Source of the DNA: Verrucomicrobiota bacterium | GTDB taxonomy: Bacteria > Verrucomicrobiota > Verrucomicrobiia > Verrucomicrobiales > Verrucomicrobiaceae | Direction: 5' to 3' | Assembly: GCA_023428335.1 (NCBI GenBank) | Contig: JAEYYS010000150.1 | Span: forward strand, 1-8,530 | Length of the DNA stretch: 8,530 bases | In this document: positions 1 through 5,503 of the stretch, piece after piece | How positions within the stretch are numbered: the stretch's first letter is position 1 | Layout of the letters: the number at the start of each line of letters is the position of its first letter | Notes under the pieces: generated by a model | Told to the model about the DNA's origin: nothing | Database searches by the model: none | The model's input: the letters and a program-made list of their open reading frames with translations, nothing else | Made by a program: the position numbers and the translations under genes

Positions 1-33
1 TCTCGTGGGCTCGGAGATTTGTATAAGACACAG
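1..33. other. Residual Nextera transposase adapter (sequencing artefact)
   Basis: These bases match the Illumina Nextera Read 2 transposase adapter (without its first G) at 31 of 33 positions; the mismatches are at 19 (T for G) and 29 (C for G). The 19-bp Tn5 mosaic end corresponds to 15-33. The sulfatase reading frame on the right meets an in-frame TAA at 24-26 inside this stretch, while native coding similarity begins at the GAT codon at 33-35, exactly at the adapter boundary. This is leftover library sequence, not genome, and anything upstream of base 34 should be ignored. Confidence 0.95.
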
Positions 34-716
34 ATGCCATCCTCTTCACCTTTGATGACATCTGGAGCGGCCAGGAGGCCGCCGGCAGTCCCAACGGCAT
101 TGTTACAGCGCCCAACCGGATCCGCGCGCTGGTCACCAAGGACTACAAGTACGCTTACTACTTCGACGGCGAAGGCGCGGAAAAGCCGCAGGACGAGTTC
201 TACGACCTGCGCAGCAAGGCCCAGGGCGGCACCGACACGGATCTCGACAACGACCTTGGCGGCTCGACCGGCAAGGCGGTGGAATACACCAACTACTCGC
301 TCTGGGCCGAGCGCCGCCGCCCGGTCAAGCTCGCCACGCGGGAACTTGCCACCAGGTGCCGCCAGATGATGGTCAAGCTCCACCGCGCGGTGCGCAACAA
401 GCTCAAACCGCTGCCTGCCCGCCCCGCCGTACCGCCGCAGGATTTCCGCGTCGAGCTGTTCAACTGGACCAACGAGTACAACCAGCTGGAAAGTGAGTTG
501 CTCATCAGCTGGCTGTCGCGTTCGACCAGCCAGTACCAGCTGCAGTTCTCCCGCGACCAGAAAACCTGGGGCAATGTCGGTGAACCCATGCCCGGCAACA
601 ACGGCCCCCTCTGGGTTACCCAACCGGTCACGGGCTTCAAGGTCTTCTACCGCCTGACCTGGGCGCCGCTGCGCCGGCCAAAATCCGTGCAGCCGGTTTC
701 CACGGTCAACGTCTGA
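34..716 (+). CDS. Sulfatase copy A, C-terminal part (5' truncated by the contig edge)
   Basis: This is the last 227 codons or so of a type I sulfatase; the catalytic N-terminal part lies off the contig. The frame is read from GAT at 33-35 (D-A-I-L-F-T-F-D-D-I) and aligns with residue 467 onward of the complete neighbour. Visible are the usual sulfatase C-terminal subdomain (N-R-I-R-A-L, then K-Y-A-Y-Y-F-D, then E-F-Y-D-L-R), a G-G-T-D-T-D-L-D insertion shared with copy B, a basic helical linker (about bases 309-423), and a predicted beta-rich C-terminal module with Y-Q-L-Q-F-S-R-D-Q-K-T-W and F-K-V-F-Y-R-L-T-W. In the final 67-residue block up to L-T-W, about 53 residues equal copy B by hand alignment; the linker is more divergent. 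The stop lies 5 nt before the start of copy B, so the two are probably translated from one mRNA. Substrate unknown. An internal GTG at 279 is just a valine codon, not a start. Confidence 0.85.
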
Positions 717-721
717 CGCTC

Positions 722-2818
722 ATGGCCGCTCCTGCCGAATCACTGGACGATGAGATCACGCCGCGCCCCTGGCCGCGGCGCGACTTCCTCAAGGTCGCGG
801 CCGGCGCGGGTTCGGCGCTGCCGCTGCAGGGCGCCCTTGGCGTCTGGCCACCGCCTGAGCCGACGGGCGGTCCGCGGCACAATCTCATCGTTTTTCTCAC
901 GGATCAGGAGCGTTCGACCCAGTGGTTCCCCGAAGGCTGGGAGGCTGCCAACCGTCCCGCCCTGAGCGAGCTGAAGAACACGGGCGTGACCTTTACCAAC
1001 GCCTTCTCCAACACGTCGATGTGCACGCCGGCGCGCAACACCCTGTTCACCGGCCTCTATCCCGCCCAGCACCTGTGTCCCGACGTCGTGCAGCAGGTCA
1101 ACATCGGCACGGTTGCCGACAACCAGCTCGATCCGACCGTGCCCAATCTCGGCACCGTTCTGAAGGCTGCCGGTTACGAGGTCGTGTACAAGGGCAAATG
1201 GCATCTCACCGAGGGCACCGTTTTACCCGACGGCAGCAAGGTGGATGACCGGCCGGCACGCTGTGGCTTCGATGGCTGGTATGGGCCGGACATCGGTTCG
1301 GATTCGAATCCGGCGCGGTTGTATGGCGGCGGCGCGAACAATCAGGACGCCCGCGTCGTGGAGGGATACGATCCGACCTTCGACGGCGGCAACGGCGGCA
1401 TCGATCCGGAACTCGAAGCGCAGAGCGCGCTGGCCTACCTGCGCAACAAGCTGGAAAACCCCGGCGACCGGCCCTTCTGCCTGATCGTCTCGCTGGTCAA
1501 TCCGCACGATGTCATCGGTTATCCGACGTACAGCGGCGATTATCCGGCGGTGACCGCCGTGCCGACCTGGGGCTATGAGCGCAGCATTCTGTCCGGAGAC
1601 ATCAGCCGTGATCCGCCCACCCTGCGCGAGAACCTGCTCGACAATTTCAAGCCGACGACGCAGGCCAAGTACCGGGTCGTCGGTGACCTTGTGCTCGGGC
1701 CGCTGCCGGATGTCGCCGATGAGAGCGGCAGCGGCAGCCTCAATTACCTGAACTTTTACGCCAACTGCCTGAAGCTCGTCGACGCCGAGTTCAAAAAGAT
1801 CCTCGACCTGATTCGTGGCACGACCCTGCGCGACAACTCCTGGATCGTCTACACCTCCGACCACGGCGAACTCGGCCTGTCCCACGGCGGACTGCGCCAG
1901 AAGGGCTTCTGCGTCTATGAGGAAACGGTCAAGGTGCCGATGGTCTGGTCCAACCCGCTGGCTTTCCAGTCGGGTGGTGCCGTCTGCCCTGAGCTGGTTT
2001 CCCATGTCGACTTCCTGCCCACAGTCTGTTCGATGCTCGGCATCAACCCGCGGCGCTATGCATTCAGCGGGGTCGACTGCAGTTCCCTCATCCGCAATCC
2101 CGCCGGACCGCCGGTGCAGGACAGCATCCTGTTCACCTACGACGACATCTACGCCGGGCAGAGTGTCGAGCAGTTCCCCAACGGCATCGTGCCGCCGCCC
2201 AACCGTGTGCGGGCGATCCGCGACAAGGAGGCGAAGTACGCCTACTATTTCGATGCCGACGGCGTCGAACTGCCCCAGGCCGAGTTCTATGACCTCCGGC
2301 GCAAGGCCGATGGCGGCACGGACACGGACATGGATCACGGCTTCGGCGGCAGCAGCGGCGAGCCGGTGGAGTATCGCAATCTCTCGCTGTGGGCGGAACA
2401 ACTGCGCCGCCTCAGGGGGCAGCCGGCCCTCGCCACACCCGACCTCGAGAAAAAGCGCCAGCAACTGCAGCGGAAACTGCAGCGGGCGGTTGCCACCAAG
2501 CTGCGCCCCCGGCGCACGCGTGCCGCGCAGCCACCCCAGGACCTTCGGGTCGAGGTGCTGAACTGGACCAATGATCATGGCCAGCTCGAAAGCGAATTGC
2601 TCATCACCTGGCTGTCCCGCGACACCACCCAGTATCAACTGCAGTCGTCACGCGATCAGAAAACCTGGGTCAATGTCGGTGAACCGCTCACCGGCAACAA
2701 CGGTCCCATGCTGCTCACCCAGCCGGCAACCGGCTTCAAGGTGTTCTACCGTCTGACTTGGCGGACCAACCCTGCGCCGACCCGGATTCCGGAGCCGAAA
2801 AAATTCCTCAAAGTCTGA
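722..2818 (+). CDS. Tat-exported type I (S1) sulfatase, copy B, with C-terminal accessory module
   Basis: A 698-residue formylglycine-dependent sulfatase that hydrolyses sulfate esters outside the cytoplasm. The catalytic signature C-T-P-A-R starts at Cys101, the residue expected to become formylglycine. Likely metal ligands are D61 and Q62 (L-T-D-Q-E, a D-Q variant of the common D-D) and D380-H381 in Y-T-S-D-H-G-E. Other family motifs are G-K-W-H (158-161), N-P-H-D (260-263), V-Y-E-E (398-401) and V-S-H-V-D-F-L-P-T (426-434). The N-terminus has a twin-arginine signal (P-R-R-D-F-L-K, R19-R20, then a hydrophobic stretch to about 40), after an unusually long acidic leader; there is no internal Met, so ATG 722 is the only good start. 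Residues 573-602 form a very basic linker, and 605-680 a beta-rich module. At 698 residues it is longer than typical S1 sulfatases of about 450-600. The maturation enzyme is not in the window. Substrate undetermined; a sulfated polysaccharide is a guess from context. Confidence 0.93.
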   Translation: MAAPAESLDDEITPRPWPRRDFLKVAAGAGSALPLQGALGVWPPPEPTGGPRHNLIVFLTDQERSTQWFPEGWEAANRPALSELKNTGVTFTNAFSNTSMCTPARNTLFTGLYPAQHLCPDVVQQVNIGTVADNQLDPTVPNLGTVLKAAGYEVVYKGKWHLTEGTVLPDGSKVDDRPARCGFDGWYGPDIGSDSNPARLYGGGANNQDARVVEGYDPTFDGGNGGIDPELEAQSALAYLRNKLENPGDRPFCLIVSLVNPHDVIGYPTYSGDYPAVTAVPTWGYERSILSGDISRDPPTLRENLLDNFKPTTQAKYRVVGDLVLGPLPDVADESGSGSLNYLNFYANCLKLVDAEFKKILDLIRGTTLRDNSWIVYTSDHGELGLSHGGLRQKGFCVYEETVKVPMVWSNPLAFQSGGAVCPELVSHVDFLPTVCSMLGINPRRYAFSGVDCSSLIRNPAGPPVQDSILFTYDDIYAGQSVEQFPNGIVPPPNRVRAIRDKEAKYAYYFDADGVELPQAEFYDLRRKADGGTDTDMDHGFGGSSGEPVEYRNLSLWAEQLRRLRGQPALATPDLEKKRQQLQRKLQRAVATKLRPRRTRAAQPPQDLRVEVLNWTNDHGQLESELLITWLSRDTTQYQLQSSRDQKTWVNVGEPLTGNNGPMLLTQPATGFKVFYRLTWRTNPAPTRIPEPKKFLKV

Positions 2819-2846
2819 AACTGCCAGCCGGCACTCCGTCCCTCTC

Positions 2847-3926
2847 ATGAAGCAAGTCCTCCTCACCCTCCTGCTCGCTGCAGCCCTCGTTCCGAACGCG
2901 GTTGCACAAAAGTTCCGCGTCGCGCAACCCGCTGTGGGCAGCCAATACGTGCTCGCGCCCGCCGGCAGCACGGTCATTGTTGCCCCGCAGTTTCAACGGC
3001 CCAGCGTCGGCACCTTCCGGGTCACCGGCGTGACCCCCGATGGCGACACGGCAACCCTCACCTTGGCAGGCCGCCCTCCGCTCGACAGCTATGGCGCCCC
3101 TCTTTTGGACGATCAGTACAAGCCCGCGGCCGACACCTACTATGCCTTTGTCACCGCCGGTGACTGGACCGGCCTCTACTTTACCGTCACGGCCAACACG
3201 GCCACGACCTTGGCAATCCACACCGATGGCCTGCCCGGCGGTCGCGCCAGCAGCGTGCGTTCGATTGAGGTGCGGCCGTACTGGAGCCTCGAAACACTGT
3301 TCCCGGCCTCGGCCGCCGAAGTCTCCTTCATCCCGACCACGGATCCGGGGGATGTGAAAACCCAGCTCGTGTTGTCACCACTCCTGCTTTCCGGCAATGA
3401 ACAACCGCAGCAGGTCGGCGAGGCCTATTATTACAGTGGCGTCGACTCCAACTGGGTCAGTGCCGCGGATCCGGACACCGTGGCGGGCAAGGTGCTGGTC
3501 GCTCCCGGCCGGTACCTCTACCTGCAAAACACCAGCGCCGGCAGCTATCCGCTCGATGCCGTCATCGCCGGCAGCGTGTTGACCGCGCCGCTGCGCCAGA
3601 ACCTGTACACTTCCGCTGAAGAGGACACCGTCACCTGCTTCGCCCTGGCACGTTCGTCCGACTACAAGCTTTCGCAGATCGGGCTGACCGACGCCAATTT
3701 CACCCCCAGCCTGAGCCAGTCGCCCCTGGGGCGCAACGACCTGCTCATCGTCGATGACGGGTTCGGAGGTGTGGGCGCCGTTTATTACCGCTATCAGAAA
3801 AAGTGGTATGCGACCAACAGTGCCCTGCCGGTCGATCCTGTCCTGCCGGCGGGCACGGCCTTTGGCGTGCGCAAGAAGGCCGATTCAGGTCCGTCCAAGG
3901 TCTTGGTCAATCGCAACAACCTCTGA
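2847..3926 (+). CDS. Secreted TIGR02597-like protein of unknown function
   Basis: A 359-residue protein with a clear Sec signal peptide (M-K-Q, hydrophobic core 4-15, predicted cleavage after A-V-A at residue 20). It resembles the TIGR02597 uncharacterised family that I associate with Verrucomicrobia. Matching features are an opening about values and presentation over a range (34-60), Y-F-T-V-T-A-N (111-117), R-P-Y-W-S-L-E-T-L-F-P-A-S (143-155), and two related Y-Y...W segments followed by a P-G/P-A-G turn: E-A-Y-Y-Y...N-W (192-203) with A-P-G-R-Y-L-Y-L (219-226), and A-V-Y-Y-R-Y...K-W (311-320) with P-A-G-T-A-F-G-V-R (334-342). The internal repetition suggests a beta-rich secreted or surface protein. 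No catalytic motif is visible. It starts 28 nt after sulfatase B, so probably belongs to the same transcript. No Shine-Dalgarno sequence is seen. Function unknown; an extracellular partner of the sulfatases is only an inference. The stop is 3 nt from the convergent tRNA. Confidence 0.8.
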   Translation: MKQVLLTLLLAAALVPNAVAQKFRVAQPAVGSQYVLAPAGSTVIVAPQFQRPSVGTFRVTGVTPDGDTATLTLAGRPPLDSYGAPLLDDQYKPAADTYYAFVTAGDWTGLYFTVTANTATTLAIHTDGLPGGRASSVRSIEVRPYWSLETLFPASAAEVSFIPTTDPGDVKTQLVLSPLLLSGNEQPQQVGEAYYYSGVDSNWVSAADPDTVAGKVLVAPGRYLYLQNTSAGSYPLDAVIAGSVLTAPLRQNLYTSAEEDTVTCFALARSSDYKLSQIGLTDANFTPSLSQSPLGRNDLLIVDDGFGGVGAVYYRYQKKWYATNSALPVDPVLPAGTAFGVRKKADSGPSKVLVNRNNL

Positions 3927-3929
3927 AAC

Positions 3930-4005
3930 TGGTGGAGCCAAGGGGATTCGAACCCCTGACCTTCTCATTGCGAACGAGACGCTCTACCAACTGAGCTATG
4001 GCCCC
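3930..4005 (-). tRNA. tRNA-Ala(CGC)
   Basis: Read on the minus strand from 4005 to 3930, the sequence folds into a complete 76-nt cloverleaf. The acceptor stem is GGGGCCA with TGGCTCC. The D arm is GCTC/GAGC around AGTTGGTA. The anticodon stem is TCTCG/TGAGA with loop TTCGCAA, the variable loop is AGGTC, and the T arm is AGGGG-TTCGAAT-CCCCT. The anticodon CGC (3970-3972) reads the alanine codon GCG. The G3:U70 wobble pair, the main alanine identity element, is present, as are discriminator A73 and an encoded CCA tail (3930-3932). The gene is isolated and convergent with the upstream protein gene, and no terminator with a U-run is visible on its downstream side. Confidence 0.97.
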
Positions 4006-4009
4006 AGAA

Positions 4010-4026
4010 CCGCGAACCGGTCGCGG
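4010..4026 (-). repeat. Inverted repeat in the tRNA-Ala 5' leader
   Basis: CCGCGA (4010-4015) and TCGCGG (4021-4026) are perfect 6-bp inverted arms around a 5-nt ACCGG loop, 5 nt upstream of the mature tRNA 5' end. If the tRNA promoter at 4037-4064 is right, this lies in the transcribed leader and would form a hairpin next to the RNase P cleavage site. Short GC-rich arms can arise by chance at this composition. Confidence 0.4.
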
Positions 4027-4036
4027 ATGAGCCGTC

Positions 4037-4064
4037 AATATGCGGTCGCCCGGCGCGCCGGCAA
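4037..4064 (-). promoter_or_regulatory. Possible sigma-70-type promoter for tRNA-Ala
   Basis: On the minus strand, TTGCCG (complement of 4059-4064) resembles a -35 box and CATATT (complement of 4037-4042) a -10 box, with a 16-nt spacer. The position would start transcription near 4030, giving a leader of about 25 nt before the tRNA at 4005. Matches are partial, and verrucomicrobial promoter consensus is not firmly known to me, so this is a candidate only. Confidence 0.3.
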
Positions 4065-4166
4065 GTGCTTTCTGGCGACTCTTGGCGCACCCCTGGCCCG
4101 CCTGGGCCGATCGCTTCAGCCGTCGTTTTTGGCATCCAGCATGCCGATCTTGGCCGCGGCAGAAAA

Positions 4167-4185
4167 GTTGCACGACCCGTGCAAC
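4167..4185. repeat. Perfect 8-bp palindrome upstream of the cytochrome c gene
   Basis: GTTGCACG (4167-4174) and CGTGCAAC (4178-4185) are exact inverted complements around a 3-nt ACC loop. The element ends 13 nt before the chosen cytochrome start at 4199 and abuts an alternative ATG at 4187. It could be a dimeric regulator's operator or an mRNA hairpin affecting initiation. Read leftward it is followed by TTTT, like a short intrinsic terminator, but no minus-strand gene to its right needs terminating. The rest of 4006-4198 carries no gene. Confidence 0.6.
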
Positions 4186-4198
4186 AATGCGCGTTGGC

Positions 4199-4828
4199 AT
4201 GAACATGCACCTGCTGCGTTCGCTTTTTCTGCTTCTGCTCTGCCTGCCCGTCGCGGCCCAGGAGGGGGCGACCCTGTTTCAGAATGTCTGCGCCCAGTGC
4301 CACGGCGCCAAGGGCGAGGGCCGGGAGGACCTGAAGACGCCGTCGATCGCGGCCCTGCCGTCCTGGTATGTGACCACGCAGTTGAAGAATTTCCACGACG
4401 GCCGGCGCGGGGGCGACACGGCGGTGGATCCACAGGGGGCGATGATGGCGGCGATTGCCAAGGCGCTGAAGGAACCGCAGATCGCGGCGCTGGCCGGGCA
4501 TGTGGAGAAGTTGCCGCTGGTGCCGCCGAAGGAGCGCGGTCTCGAGGGCGCCGACATCACCGCCGGCCAGGAGCTGTTTTACGAGCGCTGCATGGAGTGC
4601 CACCGCTACAATGCCTCGGGGGAAATGGCCTTTGGCAGCCCGCCGCTGGTGGGTCGCCAGGGCTGGTACCTGCTGGCCCAACTGAAGAAGTTCAAGAACC
4701 TGCACCGCGGCGCCGCCAAGGGCGATGAAAAGGGCGCGAAGATGGTCGAGATGGCGACCAAGTTCATCGACGACGAGCAGGCCATGCGCAACGTGGTCGG
4801 CTACATTTTGACCCTCAACCCCCCGTGA
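4199..4828 (+). CDS. Secreted dihaem cytochrome c (class I, c4/c553-like)
   Basis: A 209-residue periplasmic electron carrier with two covalent haems. It starts with a Sec signal peptide (M-N-M-H-L-L-R, hydrophobic 8-16, likely cleavage after V-A-A near residue 20). Haem motif 1 is C31-A-Q-C34-H35 and motif 2 is C131-M-E-C134-H135. Each lies in a similar domain that ends in a helix resembling the family's C-terminal helix (A-A-L-A-G-H-V-E-K-L-P at 96-106; M-R-N-V-V-G-Y-I-L-T-L at 196-206). M82/M83 and M182/M186 are candidate sixth ligands. The Q-L-K-x-F segments (61-65 and 161-165) recur in both halves, so the protein is an internal duplication. Start choice: ATGs occur in frame at 4187, 4199 and 4205; 4199 gives the most typical signal peptide, and no ribosome site decides. 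A longer frame from 4040 lacks a signal-like N-terminus and is rejected. It may serve the haem-bearing DUF1592 protein downstream, but that is inference. Confidence 0.93.
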   Translation: MNMHLLRSLFLLLLCLPVAAQEGATLFQNVCAQCHGAKGEGREDLKTPSIAALPSWYVTTQLKNFHDGRRGGDTAVDPQGAMMAAIAKALKEPQIAALAGHVEKLPLVPPKERGLEGADITAGQELFYERCMECHRYNASGEMAFGSPPLVGRQGWYLLAQLKKFKNLHRGAAKGDEKGAKMVEMATKFIDDEQAMRNVVGYILTLNPP

Positions 4829-4858
4829 CAGCGCGCGGCGGCGGTGTAGGCTGACGTC

Positions 4859-5377
4859 ATGCGCATCCTCGACTGCGACCCCCGCCACCTGGAGGCGATT
4901 CGCGCCATCTTCAACGAGGCCATCGTCGAGACGACGGCCCTGTACGAGTATCAACCGCGCTCGGCGGAGACCGTGGCGGCCTGGCATGCGGCGAAGCGCG
5001 CGGCCGGGTTGCCGCTGCTCGTGGCCGAGGATGACGACGGCGCCCTGCTCGGTTTTGCCACCTATGGGCCCTTCCGCGCCTTCCCGGCCTACAAGTACAC
5101 GGTCGAACACTCGGTCTATGTGGATGCCCGCCAGCGCGGTCGCGGCATCGGCCGGCAACTGCTCGCGGCCCTGATCGAAGTGGCCCAGGCGCAGGGCTGC
5201 CATTGCCTGGTCGGGGTCATTGACGCTCAGAACGCCGGCAGCATTGCCCTGCACGAAAAACTCGGCTTTGCCCACGGCGGCGGCCTGCGCCAGGCGGGTT
5301 TCAAGTTCGGTCGCTGGCTGGACCTGGCCTTTTACCAGCTGCTGCTGCCAACGCCGGCGCAACCGGTCGACGGCTGA
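4859..5377 (+). CDS. GNAT N-acetyltransferase, phosphinothricin acetyltransferase / MnaT type
   Basis: A 172-residue cytoplasmic acetyltransferase that moves an acetyl group from acetyl-CoA to an amine. The full GNAT fold length is present. The opening I-F-N-E-A-I-V-E-T-T-A-L-Y-E-Y (17-31) is typical of the phosphinothricin/methionine-sulfoximine acetyltransferase branch. V-E-H-S-V-Y-V (82-88) includes E83, aligned with the glutamate thought to act as base in that branch. The acetyl-CoA pyrophosphate loop is R-Q-R-G-R-G-I-G (91-98), and D-A-Q-N-A-G-S-I-A-L-H-E-K-L-G-F (122-137) is the standard C-terminal motif. Despite the family name, the natural substrate is more likely an amino acid derivative such as methionine sulfone or sulfoximine, and chromosomal homologues do not imply herbicide resistance. 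It starts 30 nt after the cytochrome stop and may be co-transcribed, though no functional link is evident. The start has only a weak GTAGG-like sequence upstream. Confidence 0.92.
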   Translation: MRILDCDPRHLEAIRAIFNEAIVETTALYEYQPRSAETVAAWHAAKRAAGLPLLVAEDDDGALLGFATYGPFRAFPAYKYTVEHSVYVDARQRGRGIGRQLLAALIEVAQAQGCHCLVGVIDAQNAGSIALHEKLGFAHGGGLRQAGFKFGRWLDLAFYQLLLPTPAQPVDG

Positions 5378-5460
5378 GCGGGGGCAGGGGCTGGCTTGCG
5401 CGGCGGCGTTTTCCTTGCGTCTGACCAAGGCTCATGGCATGGGCCGTGCTGGGCATCGCC

Positions 5461-5482
5461 CCCTGCAAGAACCCCTGCAGGG
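5461..5482. repeat. Hairpin and short direct repeat upstream of the DUF1552 gene
   Basis: CCCTGCA (5461-5467) and TGCAGGG (5476-5482) form perfect 7-bp inverted arms around an 8-nt loop. CCCCTGCA also occurs twice in direct orientation (5460-5467 and 5472-5479, 12-nt period), and CCCTGCAGGG (5473-5482) is itself palindromic. The element sits 21 nt before the DUF1552 start. It lacks an immediate T-run, so it is not a convincing terminator; a regulator site or RNA hairpin is possible. Nothing else stands out in 5378-5503. Confidence 0.45.
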
Positions 5483-5503
5483 CTGGCGTTGCCTCCTTTT
5501 GAC

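Noticed and set aside
1223..2638. Long minus-strand open frame (471 codons) inside sulfatase B
   Set aside because: The + strand has all the sulfatase motifs in order; long antisense frames are expected in high-GC coding DNA, and this one shows no recognisable domain.
3896..3907. CCAAG-GT-CTTGG inverted repeat as a terminator for the tRNA
   Set aside because: A 2-nt loop is too tight, no T-run follows on the minus strand, and it lies inside coding sequence.
2814..3931. Identical TCTGAAACTG at the stop codons of sulfatase B (2814-2823) and the TIGR02597-like gene (3922-3931)
   Set aside because: Only 10 bases, mostly stop-codon context, and the second copy runs into the tRNA CCA end; most likely coincidence.
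4095..4145. Short GC-rich inverted repeats GGCCC/GGGCC (4095-4108) and GGCAT/ATGCC (4131-4145)
   Set aside because: Five-base arms are common by chance at this GC content and no function suggests itself.
4040..4198. Upstream in-frame extension of the cytochrome c gene
   Set aside because: It would bury the signal peptide 53 residues inside the protein and overlap the likely tRNA promoter and palindrome.
3754..4728. Plus-strand open frame (324 codons) spanning the TIGR02597-like gene end, the tRNA and the cytochrome
   Set aside because: It crosses a tRNA gene and overlaps two well-supported genes out of frame.
3965..5428. Minus-strand open frame (487 codons) over the cytochrome and GNAT genes
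   Set aside because: It runs through the tRNA gene and is antisense to two genes with clear haem and acetyl-CoA motifs; its translation resembles no family.
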